Positions 43,556-52,603 of a DNA stretch of 64,000 nt are shown here, in pieces. Both the position numbers and the translations under genes were made by a program. The first letter of the stretch is position 1; each line of letters begins with the position of its first letter. The notes below the pieces were generated by a model, which had not been told where the DNA came from, made no database searches, and worked only from the letters and a program-made list of their open reading frames with translations. The stretch is from CBDANO01 sp965197665 (GTDB taxonomy: Bacteria > Chloroflexota > Dehalococcoidia > Lucifugimonadales > UBA3495): contig CBDANO010000005.1 of NCBI GenBank assembly GCA_965197665.1, positions 930,001 to 994,000 of the forward strand. Direction: 5' to 3'.

Positions 43556-45439
43556 GTGCTTTCTGCGAGCCGTTTGATCTTGCCCATTGGTATCATCCTA
43601 ATCGCGCTCCTTGTGGCAGCGTGCGGAGGAGGAGAAGAAGCTACCTCGACTCCGCCGCCTACCGAGGCCATGATGGAAGCTACCGAGGCCCCGGAGCCCA
43701 CCGAGGCCATGATGGAGGAACCTACCGAGGCCATGATGGAGGAGCCGGAACCTACCGAGGCCATGATGGAGGAACCGGAGCCTACCGAGGCCATGATGGA
43801 GGAGCCGACCCCCACTTCAGCCGCGATTGAGGGCGCCGGTACGGGAGAACTGGCTTGGGCCAATCCTAGCGCGGCATCGCTGGCCAAATATGCGGACGCG
43901 AAGCAGGGGGGAACGCTGATCGTTGGACTCAAGTCCCCCATAGGACCACTGGACCCCGATATTAACCTCACCGGCAACGCCCACCAAGTCCTCGTAAACA
44001 CTTACGAATCCCTCTTGGAGCGGGACTGGGAATATGCTACGACGGATACTTACGAGGACGAATTCCCGGCGCGAAAGTTCGGCTTGGCGAAGGCGGTCAG
44101 GTGGGAAGGGAACACCATAATACTCGAGTTGCAAGAAGGCGTGAAGTTCCACGACGGGACTGACTTCGATGCCGAAGCCGCCGAGTTCGCTTACCGGCGG
44201 ATATTCGACAAAGAATTTGAGTATTACAGCGACCAAGCAGGCGCGGTGGCCGCTGATATAGGACAACTGGTAGTCGGCTACGAAGTGCGGGACAAGTACA
44301 CCCTGGCGGTAGAGCTTACCGAAAGGAACTGGGACTTCCCGGACTGGCAGAGCGGCTACGGCAGGTACGCCATGATGAGTCCCACCGCGGTCAGGACCTA
44401 TGGCAACGAAGCGATGGCGTCCACCTACATCGTGGGCACCGGACCATTCAAACTGGTATCCCACGAGCCCAACGTTCGGACCGTGTTGGAAGCCAACGAG
44501 GACTACTGGCGGGGGCGTCCCAACCTGGACCGCTTGATCTTCATTCCCATTCCCGACGAAGGCGCCCGGGTTGCCGCTCTCCTGGAGGGTCAAGTTGACG
44601 TCATCTACGAGGTTGGACCCGACTACGTCGATGAAATCTCGGAGAGAAGCGACCTCACGTTCTACTCTAGGGGGAAGCCCTCGGTGTGGGAGTTTCAACC
44701 GAACTACAAGTTCGAAGACAGCCCTCTCCTAGACCAGAGGGTCCGGAAAGCCCTGAGCTTGGCCATCGACCGCTCGGGCATGGCCGACATCCTCATGAAG
44801 GGCACCATGTACCCGGCGCAAATGTTCTCGTCACCCAATGCGGCTACCCACCAATCGGACATACCCGTGGACCCGTACGACCCCGAAGCAGCCAGGGCGA
44901 TGCTGGCCGACGCGGGCTACCCCGACGGCTTCGATATCAAGATCAAGGTCCCCGGCGCCGGCTGTGGAATCCCCGGGACCATTCTGATGACCGAGATGGT
45001 CCAGTCCCAGTGGCAGGAGATCGGCGTCAACCTGGATATAACCAGCATGGACTGGGTCCAATACGTTGGCGAGTGGATTCAGGGCGCCGAAGACCCGGTC
45101 AATACGGACTTTGAATTGCTTTCCATGTGCTCGGGGTTGGATTCCCCCTATCGCGTAACCATGGACATGGCGACCTACACCTGGGCGCCCGGCGGCTGGA
45201 ACGTCGGTCACTTCTCAGACCCGGAGATCGACAGGCTGCTGCAGACCGGCGCGACGGCCGACACCTACGAAGAGTACCTGGACTTCACCAAGCAGGCCGA
45301 AGCAAGGGCAGTTGAACTCACTCAGAATTTCTGGCTGGTCCACGACGGCAACCCCATCGCGGCCAGCAACAAGATCAAGGGGTGGAAGCCCGCCAAAGAG
45401 TGGGTAGACCGGTTTACCTACGCCTGGATCGAGGAATAA
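43556..45439 (+). CDS. ABC transporter substrate-binding lipoprotein, family 5 (peptide/nickel type)
   Basis: A 627-residue lipoprotein. GTG 43556 follows AAGGAGGT. The signal peptide LILPIGIILIALLVAACGG ends at a lipobox Cys near residue 22. Next comes an unusual acidic linker of repeated TEAMMEEPEP units (about residues 37-85). The SBP_bac_5 domain follows: DPDINLTGNAHQVLVNTYESLL near 122, VKFHDGTDFDAEAAEFAYRRI near 200 and RVRKALSLAIDRSGMADILM near 395. It would capture peptides or other oligomeric amides outside the cell for the permeases and ATPases encoded next. Confidence 0.9.
   Translation: MLSASRLILPIGIILIALLVAACGGGEEATSTPPPTEAMMEATEAPEPTEAMMEEPTEAMMEEPEPTEAMMEEPEPTEAMMEEPTPTSAAIEGAGTGELAWANPSAASLAKYADAKQGGTLIVGLKSPIGPLDPDINLTGNAHQVLVNTYESLLERDWEYATTDTYEDEFPARKFGLAKAVRWEGNTIILELQEGVKFHDGTDFDAEAAEFAYRRIFDKEFEYYSDQAGAVAADIGQLVVGYEVRDKYTLAVELTERNWDFPDWQSGYGRYAMMSPTAVRTYGNEAMASTYIVGTGPFKLVSHEPNVRTVLEANEDYWRGRPNLDRLIFIPIPDEGARVAALLEGQVDVIYEVGPDYVDEISERSDLTFYSRGKPSVWEFQPNYKFEDSPLLDQRVRKALSLAIDRSGMADILMKGTMYPAQMFSSPNAATHQSDIPVDPYDPEAARAMLADAGYPDGFDIKIKVPGAGCGIPGTILMTEMVQSQWQEIGVNLDITSMDWVQYVGEWIQGAEDPVNTDFELLSMCSGLDSPYRVTMDMATYTWAPGGWNVGHFSDPEIDRLLQTGATADTYEEYLDFTKQAEARAVELTQNFWLVHDGNPIAASNKIKGWKPAKEWVDRFTYAWIEE
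43672..43812 (+). repeat. In-frame tandem coding repeat in the linker of the binding protein
   Basis: The unit ACCGAGGCCATGATGGAGGA, with 4-10 further bases, recurs five times in frame (encoding TEAMMEEP or TEAMMEEPEP). This makes a Glu/Met/Pro-rich spacer between the lipid anchor and the ligand-binding domain. Confidence 0.85.
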
Positions 45440-45475
45440 CCCAATCAACAGCGGCTCTCCAATGTGAGGAGACCT

Positions 45476-45521
45476 GCGGGACGGCTCGGCGCTACCGTTA
45501 TGGGGTGCTGTGCCGTCCCGC
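45476..45521 (+). promoter_or_regulatory. Hairpin between binding-protein and permease genes
   Basis: GCGGGACGGC (45476-45485) and GCCGTCCCGC (45512-45521) pair over 10 bases. Such structures after binding-protein genes commonly stabilise the upstream mRNA or partly terminate transcription, which would make more binding protein than permease. Confidence 0.5.
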
Positions 45522-45625
45522 TAGAGTTAGGCTAGGGGTGGGCTAAGTACGTAAGCCCTTCCCTTGGCGGAGTCCAAGAACTAGTTCGCTTCCCAAGTCG
45601 GTTGGAGGCCAAGGATCCCGGTTAG

Positions 45626-46579
45626 ATGGCTAAGTGGATTGTTTCTCGGATCCTCTATCTGATCCCGGTGCTCTTTGGGGCATCGGTAATTGTGTTTTTG
45701 CTCATCAAGGTTACTCCGGGCGACGCTGTAGTCGCTTGGACCGGCCCCTTTGCTACCGAAAAGACTCGGCAAGATGTCCGGGTAGCCCTGGGTCTGGACA
45801 AGCACATAGTCATACAGTACATAAAGTGGATCGGGAATACCCTCCAGGGCGACCTGGGGGTGTCCTTCTCAACTAAGATTCAGGTCAAGGACGTAGTTTG
45901 GGCCGCTTTCAAGAACACCCTTATCTTGACCGCGGCCGCGGGCGGCGTGGCGATGATCTTCGGAGTCTGGCTGGGGATCATTTCCGCATTGCAACGAGGT
46001 CGGATTACCGACAAGGTCATCCTAACTTTTGCTACCCTCGGGCTCAGCGTTCCTCCCTACTGGCTGAGTCTAATGGTGATTTTCTATGTAAGCTTGAACT
46101 CGGGGTGGTTCCCCTCGGGAGGGATGGGGCCTACTATAGGGGGAGGAGGGGTAGGCGAACTTATCCGGCACCTCATCTTACCGGCCCTTGTCGCCTCCGT
46201 GATACCCATGGGTATCATTGCCCGGGTTAGCCGCACCGCCATGTTGGAAACCCTAGGCCAAGACTACCTGACGGGGCTGCGGGCCAAGGGGCTGAAAGAG
46301 CGGACCGTCATTTACAAGCACGCCCTCCGAAACGCAATGCCAACCATTACTACCATGATCGGTTTGCAAATGGCCTATTTGATGCTGGGGACCGCGGCCT
46401 TCGTGGAGATTATCTTCACCTGGCCCGGACTTGGGTTGGAGACTTTCAGGGCCATCGGGCAACGAGACCTGCCGCTATTGATGGGAATAGTGCTGGTTAG
46501 CACATTGGTATTTGCTGTTTTCAACTTGATCGTGGACGTCATCTACACTCTAACGAATCCACGGGTAAGGCCTAGCTAG
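45626..46579 (+). CDS. ABC transporter permease, DppB/OppB type
   Basis: The 317-residue membrane protein has the DppB plan: N-terminal helix VSRILYLIPVLFGASVIVFLLIKVTPGD, a short extracytoplasmic region, then five helices. The EAA loop GQDYLTGLRAKGLKERTVIYKHALRNA near 211-237 contacts the ATPases. It pairs with the DppC-type protein encoded next (overlap of one base, TAGTG). Substrate specificity comes from the binding protein and is not known. Confidence 0.9.
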   Translation: MAKWIVSRILYLIPVLFGASVIVFLLIKVTPGDAVVAWTGPFATEKTRQDVRVALGLDKHIVIQYIKWIGNTLQGDLGVSFSTKIQVKDVVWAAFKNTLILTAAAGGVAMIFGVWLGIISALQRGRITDKVILTFATLGLSVPPYWLSLMVIFYVSLNSGWFPSGGMGPTIGGGGVGELIRHLILPALVASVIPMGIIARVSRTAMLETLGQDYLTGLRAKGLKERTVIYKHALRNAMPTITTMIGLQMAYLMLGTAAFVEIIFTWPGLGLETFRAIGQRDLPLLMGIVLVSTLVFAVFNLIVDVIYTLTNPRVRPS

Positions 46580-47505
46580 TGGCTCGATTGAGCGGGGGCC
46601 TGAATATGCTCGACTCCGTTCGCTCCGGCGGGGTGCGGACGGGGCGAGGCTTGTGGCAGCGGCGGCCGGGGTGGCAAGGGCTCAAGTACCTGGCGAGGTA
46701 CTACCCGGCCGCGGTTATTGCGGGTCTGTTGATCATAGCGGTCGGCGTAACCTCCGGGCTTGGGCCCGAGGTCATCTCGATGAACCCCAACAAAATTGAT
46801 ATTCACTCCCAGTACCAGGGTCCCGGAGCGGAGAACCACATCCTGGGGACCGACATCCAGGGAAGGGACATTCTGGCCCGCCTTATTTGGGGAAGCCGCA
46901 GCGCTCTCGCCGTGGCCATCGTCCCAGTGTCCATAGCCGCCGTCATTGGGCTGCTTCTGGCATCCATCGCCGGCTTCTTCGGCAGGGCGTCGGAAATTAC
47001 TATTTTGCGGGGCACGGATATCCTGTTCGGGTTGCCGCCATTCATGCTGGCAGTTGCGATAGCCGCTAGTTTGGGCCCCGGGTTGTTCAACATGATCATC
47101 GCCATAACGGCGATATTGATTGCCCCGATGACTAGGGTCGCCCATCAGGTGGTGGTTAGCATCCGCGAGCAGATCTTCGTGGAGGCGGCGAGGGCCAGCG
47201 GAGCAAGAAACCATCAAATCGTATGGCACCACGTGCTGCCCAATATGCTGCCCCCGGTAATCGCTTACGGAGTGTCTTTGGTAGGGCTGCAGATAGTATT
47301 CGGCGCGGGTCTCAGCTTCATCGGGCTGGGCGTTCAGCCGCCCGACGCCGACTGGGGAAAGATGATCTCTGAGGGAAGAGACGCCCTCCAAGACGCTCCC
47401 TGGGTCGCGGCGTTCCCTGGGTTGTGCATTTTCGTGGTGGCAGCCGCATTCAATGTAGTGGCCGACTCGGTGCGCGACGTTTTGGACCCCTATACCAGAG
47501 TATGA
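46579..47505 (+). CDS. ABC transporter permease, DppC/OppC type
   Basis: A 308-residue permease with an N-terminal OppC_N helix (YYPAAVIAGLLIIAVGVTSG), the typical LGTDIQGRDILARLIWGSR stretch near 94, and the EAA loop EQIFVEAARASGARNHQIVWHHVLPN near 196. GTG 46579 overlaps the DppB stop; ATG 46606 with GGGGG upstream is an alternative that removes nine residues. The last codons (VLDPYTRV) and following bases have been copied three more times downstream (see repeat at 47477-47680). Confidence 0.88.
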   Translation: MARLSGGLNMLDSVRSGGVRTGRGLWQRRPGWQGLKYLARYYPAAVIAGLLIIAVGVTSGLGPEVISMNPNKIDIHSQYQGPGAENHILGTDIQGRDILARLIWGSRSALAVAIVPVSIAAVIGLLLASIAGFFGRASEITILRGTDILFGLPPFMLAVAIAASLGPGLFNMIIAITAILIAPMTRVAHQVVVSIREQIFVEAARASGARNHQIVWHHVLPNMLPPVIAYGVSLVGLQIVFGAGLSFIGLGVQPPDADWGKMISEGRDALQDAPWVAAFPGLCIFVVAAAFNVVADSVRDVLDPYTRV

Positions 47506-47680
47506 TTCGATACAGTGTTCTACCCGGCGCGGCGTTTGGAGCCCCTGTACAAGAGCATGATTCGACACAGTATCCGGCTCAGCGTTTGGAGCCCCTGTAC
47601 AAGAACATGATTCGACACAGTATCCGGCTCGGCACAACGTTTGGGACCCCTATGCCAAAGTATAATTCCACCGAGATTCG
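47477..47680 (+). repeat. Four tandem copies of the 3' end of the DppC-type gene
   Basis: Units begin at about 47477, 47532, 47582 and 47637, with spacing of 54, 50 and 55 bases. Each has GTTTGG or GTTTTGG, then a DPYTRV-like coding stretch, a stop, and GATTCGACACAGTATCCGGC or a variant. Copies 2 and 3 are almost identical and the outer two have diverged. They fill most of the space between the permease and the next ATPase gene. Confidence 0.85.
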
Positions 47681-47698
47681 GAAAACGGAACGACGCGA

Positions 47699-48700
47699 AT
47701 GATCGACGAGGCGCCCCTTCTCGAAATAGATAACCTACAGACGTTCTTCTATACTCGAACCGGCACCGTCAAAGCCGCCGACGGCGTGAGTTTCTCATTA
47801 AGCCGGGGCGAAATCGTGGGGCTGGTGGGAGAGTCGGGCAGTGGAAAGAGCGTCACCGCCTTCTCCATCATGCGGTTGGTCAAACCGCCCGGGCAGATAG
47901 TGGGGGGCAGGGTGCTGCTGGGCGGCGATGATCTACTCTTGAAGTCGGACGAAGAGATGCGCGCCGTTAGAGGGCGCAGCCTCTCCATGATCTTTCAAGA
48001 CCCCGCCAACTTCCTGGACCCTCTTTTTACCGCGGGCCAAGCCATCAGCGAAGCCATGCGGATGCACCAAGATATCAGCCGGGATGACGCCAGAGAGGCC
48101 GCCATCCAGCTCTTGATTCAACTCAAGGTGCCGTCTCCGACAACGGTCGTGGACTCCTATCCGTTCCAACTCAGCGGCGGAATGTGTCAAAGAGTCCTGA
48201 TTGCTACGGCGATGGCCAGCAAACCCGCCCTGCTCATAGCCGACGAAGCCACCAGCGCGCTGGACGTGACCGTCCAAGCCAGCATCCTACGGACTCTACA
48301 AGAGTTGCGGGACACATCGGGCACGGCGGTCTTGGTTACTACACACAACATGCAGGTGGTGCGGAAAGTATGCGCCCGTACCATGGTAATGTACTCCGGG
48401 CAAATAATGGAGTCGGGGCCCACCAACGAAGTATTGGATGAGCCGCTTCACCCCTACACGGCAGGGTTGTTGAGTTGCGTGCCGACCCTGGACCAACTGG
48501 GCCAGCAGCTATCCTCCATCCCCGGAGAGCCTCCGATTCCGGGAAGTATCGAAAAGGGTTGCGTGTTCTACCCCCGTTGTCCCATCCGCAAGCCGGTGTG
48601 CGAAGACGTGCAGCCGCCGTTGCAAGAGATACGACCGGGACGCATGAGCGCTTGCCCCTACTTGCAGGAGACCGATGGACGAACCTCTGCTGCGCGTTGA
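47699..48700 (+). CDS. ABC transporter ATPase, DppD/OppD type
   Basis: The 333-residue ATPase has Walker A GESGSGKSV near 45, signature LSGGMCQRVLIATAM near 160, Walker B LLIADEATSALDV near 181 and the oligopeptide-transporter C-terminal motif near 265-320, with CVFYPRCPIRKPVC supplying Cys residues that hold an iron-sulfur cluster in relatives. Signature LSGGMCQR carries Cys where Arg or Lys is usual. ATG 47699 is 19 bases past the tandem repeat. The gene overlaps the next ATPase gene by 26 bases. Confidence 0.9.
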   Translation: MIDEAPLLEIDNLQTFFYTRTGTVKAADGVSFSLSRGEIVGLVGESGSGKSVTAFSIMRLVKPPGQIVGGRVLLGGDDLLLKSDEEMRAVRGRSLSMIFQDPANFLDPLFTAGQAISEAMRMHQDISRDDAREAAIQLLIQLKVPSPTTVVDSYPFQLSGGMCQRVLIATAMASKPALLIADEATSALDVTVQASILRTLQELRDTSGTAVLVTTHNMQVVRKVCARTMVMYSGQIMESGPTNEVLDEPLHPYTAGLLSCVPTLDQLGQQLSSIPGEPPIPGSIEKGCVFYPRCPIRKPVCEDVQPPLQEIRPGRMSACPYLQETDGRTSAAR

Positions 48701-49697
48701 AAACGTCAAGAAGCACTTCCCGGTGAGCAGGGGAACCTTCCTCGGCTCCGACACCCGCGTTGTCAAAGCGGTGGACGACGTTAGCTTTACCCTCCAAGCC
48801 GGGGAGGTGCTGGGCGTCGTCGGAGAATCCGGGTCGGGAAAGAGCACTTTGGGCCGGTTGGTCCTGGGCCTCATCGAGCCCACTTCCGGAGAGGTCTGGT
48901 TTGAAGGAGAGCGAACAAAGGGACTCTCCGGCAGGAGGATGCGGGCCCTGCGTCTCAAGATGCAAATCGTGTTCCAGGACCCTTTCGGCTCCCTAAATCC
49001 TCGAATGCCCGTCGGGAAGTCCATCGGCTATGCTCTCCACGTAAACGGAATCATGACGGGAGAAGCGCTTCGGATCAAGGTGGGCGACCTGCTGGAGCAG
49101 GTGGGCCTGAGCCGCAGTCACGCCGACCGGCTGCCCCACCAACTCAGCGGCGGTCAGAGGCAGCGGGTGGGCATAGCCCGGGCGGTCTCGGTCAATCCGA
49201 GGCTCATCGTGGCCGACGAACCAATTGCCGCACTGGACCTTTCCGCTCAAGCCCAAGTCTTGAACCTGTTCAAAGACCTCCAGCAACAACTGGGGATAGC
49301 TTACATATTCGTTACCCATGACCTGAGCGTCGCCGCCTTCATGTCGAACCGGATTGCGGTGATGTACGGCGGGCAAATCGTGGAGATGGCCGAGCGGAGG
49401 CAGCTGCTCGACGACCCGCAGCATCCTTATACTCAAGCCTTGCTTTCGGCGGCCGTGCTGGGAAACTGGCAGGACCAAGTAGAAGAAATCGTGCTGGAAG
49501 GCGACCCGCCCAGCCCCATAAACCCGCCTCCTGGGTGTAAGTTCCATCCCCGATGCCCCCTAGCCGGGAGCTACTGTCAAGCGGCCGAACCGGAGCTCAA
49601 GGAAATAGAAGCGGGCCACGTGACGGCATGCCACGTGGCCCACGGCGTTCCGGTCGAGGCAATGGCGGCGTCGGGGGCCGCCGCTGGGAATAGCTAA
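48675..49697 (+). CDS. ABC transporter ATPase, DppF/OppF type
   Basis: A 340-residue partner ATPase: Walker A GESGSGKST near 55, QIVFQDPFGSLNPRMPVG near 97, signature LSGGQRQRVGIARAV near 156, Walker B LIVADEPIAALDLS near 177, and the C-terminal oligopeptide domain with CKFHPRCPLAGSYC near 294. With the DppD-type protein it forms the heteromeric ATPase of the importer. AGGAGA precedes ATG 48675 inside the previous gene, implying translational coupling. Last gene of the operon. Confidence 0.9.
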   Translation: MDEPLLRVENVKKHFPVSRGTFLGSDTRVVKAVDDVSFTLQAGEVLGVVGESGSGKSTLGRLVLGLIEPTSGEVWFEGERTKGLSGRRMRALRLKMQIVFQDPFGSLNPRMPVGKSIGYALHVNGIMTGEALRIKVGDLLEQVGLSRSHADRLPHQLSGGQRQRVGIARAVSVNPRLIVADEPIAALDLSAQAQVLNLFKDLQQQLGIAYIFVTHDLSVAAFMSNRIAVMYGGQIVEMAERRQLLDDPQHPYTQALLSAAVLGNWQDQVEEIVLEGDPPSPINPPPGCKFHPRCPLAGSYCQAAEPELKEIEAGHVTACHVAHGVPVEAMAASGAAAGNS

Positions 49698-49760
49698 CCC
49701 GGCGGACTTGCCCTCACGCTCTTTGGAGGGGGTTCGGGTCACGGCGTTCCGGAACATCAG

Positions 49761-49839
49761 GCGGATCATCTCGGTTGCCTTCAGACCTTTCCCCTCATCC
49801 TAGCCTTCTCCTCAGGGAGAAGGGACTTTTGACACACCC
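49761..49839 (+). repeat. Dispersed MITE-like repeat, copy D (left end missing)
   Basis: GCGGATCATCTCGGTTGCCT, TCAGACCTTTCCCCTCATCC and CAGGGAGAAGGGACTTTTGA follow the order seen in copy E at 61957-62095. The left terminal repeat is absent. Confidence 0.7.
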
Positions 49840-49984
49840 ATTTAGGGAGCGCAGGCATCCGTGGCGGCGGCAGGCGGCGCGTCAATAGCGTTGGGCCGCT
49901 AGCGTCTCCATGGCTAATAACCGGAGGGCAAGCCCTCATCCTGGGGCCTCGGCCTAGCGCATACACCACGAGAAAGGCGTTAAC

Positions 49985-50764
49985 ATGGCAGGTGACATGG
50001 AAGGCAAAATCGCTCTGGTGACGGGAGGAGGTTCGGGAATCGGCAGGGCCGCTTCAATTGCTTTCGCCGGAGCGGGGGCCAAGGTCGTCGTGGCCGATAT
50101 GAATAGTGCCGGCGGTCAAGAAACCGTGCGTTTCATTGAAGACGCGGGCGGCGAGGCCGTCTTCGTCAGCGCCGACGTAACCAAGGCGTCCGAGGTGGAG
50201 GCCATGGTCAACCTGGTCGTCCAAACCTACGGCCGGCTGGACTGCGCCTATAACAACGCCGGAGTCCTCCGGAGCCCCGGTGCACTAACGCACGAAGCCC
50301 CGGAGGAGGCTTGGAATGCGACCATCGCCACTAATCTTACCGGCGTATGGCTGTGCATGAAGTACGAAGTCCCTCAGATGATCAAGCAGGGAGGCGGCGC
50401 CATCGTCAACACGTCGTCGGTTTGGGGACTGGTGGGCGCCGCGGGATTCTCGGCCTACGTCGCCAGCAAACACGGTGTGGCCGGCTTGACCAAGACCGCG
50501 GCGTTGGAATACGCCGGATCAAACATCCGGGTAAATTGCGTGAACCCGGGGTCCACCGATACTCAAATGGTCCAAGACGCTATCGGCGCCATCAGCGGCG
50601 GCAATCCGGAGGTTATGGCGAAGAAGATCGCCCAGTTACATCCCGTCGGACGCATGGGCAGACCGGAAGAGATCGCCCAAGCCGTGGTGTGGCTATGCTC
50701 CGACGCCGCTTCCTTCGTAACCGGCCACGCCTTATCCGTTGACGGCGGCTATACTGCCCAATAG
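49985..50764 (+). CDS. Short-chain dehydrogenase/reductase (classical SDR)
   Basis: The 259-residue oxidoreductase has the NAD(P)-binding TGGGSGIG motif near residue 13, NNAG near 89, catalytic Ser in NTSSVWG near 140 and YxxxK in SAYVASKHG near 156. An Asp at the end of the second strand (VVADMN) favours NAD(H). The C-terminal GHALSVDGGYTAQ is typical of 3-oxoacyl-reductase-like SDRs. Substrate is unknown. It lies between the importer operon and an amidase gene on the same strand, with about 290 and 170 base gaps, so co-transcription is uncertain. Confidence 0.88.
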   Translation: MAGDMEGKIALVTGGGSGIGRAASIAFAGAGAKVVVADMNSAGGQETVRFIEDAGGEAVFVSADVTKASEVEAMVNLVVQTYGRLDCAYNNAGVLRSPGALTHEAPEEAWNATIATNLTGVWLCMKYEVPQMIKQGGGAIVNTSSVWGLVGAAGFSAYVASKHGVAGLTKTAALEYAGSNIRVNCVNPGSTDTQMVQDAIGAISGGNPEVMAKKIAQLHPVGRMGRPEEIAQAVVWLCSDAASFVTGHALSVDGGYTAQ

Positions 50765-50934
50765 TATTGATTAGGGCTTCCGGCCGCCGGCCCGCGGCCG
50801 GAGCATAGAGCGCCGGAAGAATTCCCGCCGAAAGAATTTCCATTGAAGACCGGGCCCTATTAGAAGGCCATAGCAATTCCTATAAGACCATCAGGGGCCT
50901 ATCGAAGGGCCGGTAATATTCTAGGAGGTGCGTC

Positions 50935-52452
50935 ATGGCGCTGCGACTTCCATCGGCAGAAGACCTAAGAAATCTGGCCCAAGCCAACCACTTCAACCTC
51001 AACGATGAGGAGATGGCCGCTTTCCAGAAGCTAACCCCGGGTATATTCCAGGTATACGAGCAGCTGTACCAAATGCCGGAGGCCCGGCAGCCCATCAAAT
51101 ACCCGGACCGGGACCCCGGCTACAGGCCGTCGCCGGAAGAAGACCCCTACAACGCCATCATCCGCCGCTGCACTCTGAAAGGCGCGTCCTCCGGCAAGCT
51201 GGCGGGCAAGAGGATCGGCTTGAAGAACAACGTATTCGTGGCGGGCATGCCCATGACTTGCGGCACCCTGCTGTTGGAAGACTACGTGTCGGACACCGAC
51301 GCCACCATCGTGACTCGATTGCTCGACGAAGGGGCCGAAATAAACACGTTGCTTAATTTGGAGAACTTTTGCTTCTCCGGGGCCGGGGACACCAGCACCT
51401 TCGGAGCGGTCTTGAACCCCCACAACACGGACCATTTGGCCGGAGGCTCCTCCGGCGGATCCGGCGCCGCTTTATATTACGACGACATCGACATTACCAT
51501 AGGCGGCGACCAAGGCGGCTCCATTCGAATACCCGCTTCTTGGTGCGGGGTGGTCGGCCTGAAGCCGACCCACGGCCTGGTACCCTACACCGGCATCGCG
51601 GGGATCGATAATACTTGCGACCACACCGGGCCTATGGCTCGTACCGTGGCCGACACTGCCCTCACCCTGGAAGCCATTGCCGGGAAAGACCCCTTGGACC
51701 CGCGCCAAGCCGGGGAAGTCCCGGTGGAGCCCTATACCGCAGCCCTGGGCCAGGGAATCAGGGGCCTCCGCATTGGGGTGTTGACGGAAGGCTTCGGGAC
51801 TCCCAATTCGGAACCCGACGTGGACGAAGGGGTGCGCCGGGCTATTGAAGTGCTCAGTGAGTTGGGGGCCGTCACCAGCGAGGTCTCGGTCCCGGCGCAC
51901 AAGGAGGCGCCCGCCATCGTACTGGGTCTTATCCTGGAAGGCGCCACCGCCCTATTGCGAAGCAACGGTATGGGATATCACTGGGAAGGTTTGTACCTTC
52001 CTAATCTGGTCGAATCTCTCGGCAAGTCGATGCGGGCCCAAGGCGACGATTTGCCCCCCACGGTGAAACTCTTCCTGATAGTGGGGACCTACATGCAGGA
52101 GCACTATCACGGGCGTATGTACGCCAAGGCCCAAAATCTGCGCCCTCAGCTTCGCGCCAGCTACGACCGGGCCTTCGAGCAATTCGACCTGCTGGCTCTG
52201 CCCACGGTACCGGTCAAGGCCTACAAGCACAACCCGGACCAAGACGTTTTCGAGATGGTTGCCCACTCCCTTAACATGAATGGAAATACGGCGCCCTTCA
52301 ATCAGACCGGCCATCCGGCCGTCAGCGTTCCCTGCGGCAAGTCCAACGGTCTGCCGCTAGGTCTCATGTTGGTGGGGCGGCGCTTCGAGGACGCCACCGT
52401 GCTGCGGGCGGCCCACGCTTTCGAGCAGCACGTAGCCTGGGAGACGCTCTAA
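50935..52452 (+). CDS. Amidase-signature amidase, Rhodococcus enantioselective type (second paralogue)
   Basis: A 505-residue amidase closely related in order and motifs to the product of 41621-43207: RDPGYRPSPEEDPYN near 60, catalytic Lys in RIGLKNNVFVAGMP near 92, nucleophile region AGGSSGGSGAALYY near 168, and cis-Ser in GGDQGGSIRIPASWCG near 190, then PTHGLVPYTG. CFSGAGDTSTFGAVLNPHN near 147 is also typical of nitrile-pathway amidases. AGGAGGT precedes ATG 50935. Two diverged copies on either side of an ABC importer suggest use of related but different amide substrates. Confidence 0.88.
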   Translation: MALRLPSAEDLRNLAQANHFNLNDEEMAAFQKLTPGIFQVYEQLYQMPEARQPIKYPDRDPGYRPSPEEDPYNAIIRRCTLKGASSGKLAGKRIGLKNNVFVAGMPMTCGTLLLEDYVSDTDATIVTRLLDEGAEINTLLNLENFCFSGAGDTSTFGAVLNPHNTDHLAGGSSGGSGAALYYDDIDITIGGDQGGSIRIPASWCGVVGLKPTHGLVPYTGIAGIDNTCDHTGPMARTVADTALTLEAIAGKDPLDPRQAGEVPVEPYTAALGQGIRGLRIGVLTEGFGTPNSEPDVDEGVRRAIEVLSELGAVTSEVSVPAHKEAPAIVLGLILEGATALLRSNGMGYHWEGLYLPNLVESLGKSMRAQGDDLPPTVKLFLIVGTYMQEHYHGRMYAKAQNLRPQLRASYDRAFEQFDLLALPTVPVKAYKHNPDQDVFEMVAHSLNMNGNTAPFNQTGHPAVSVPCGKSNGLPLGLMLVGRRFEDATVLRAAHAFEQHVAWETL

Positions 52453-52560
52453 AGCGCCCTACGCGCCTGGGGCATTTCGCGCTTTCACCTTTGCGCGTTG
52501 GAGGGTTGCTCCAGCCAGGGGTAGGAAAATACTCAAGACAATGCCGGTTTCATCCTAGCT

Positions 52561-52581
52561 GGGCCGGTTTGAAACTGACCC
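52561..52581. repeat. Degenerate GGTTTGAAACC palindrome
   Basis: GGGCCGGTTT-G-AAACTGACCC: arms of ten bases with two mismatches, sharing the core of the 19377 and 55073 palindromes. Confidence 0.5.
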
Positions 52582-52603
52582 CTACGTTAAGGTTGACTGA
52601 GTC

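Noticed and set aside
43672..43812. CRISPR-like array
   Set aside because: The repeats are in-frame coding units without unique spacers.
46576..47637. 353-codon minus-strand open frame
   Set aside because: It is antisense to the DppC-type permease; its repetitive N-terminus is only the translated tandem repeat.
47477..47680. CRISPR-like array
   Set aside because: Units are contiguous copies of a gene end, not repeats separated by unrelated spacers.
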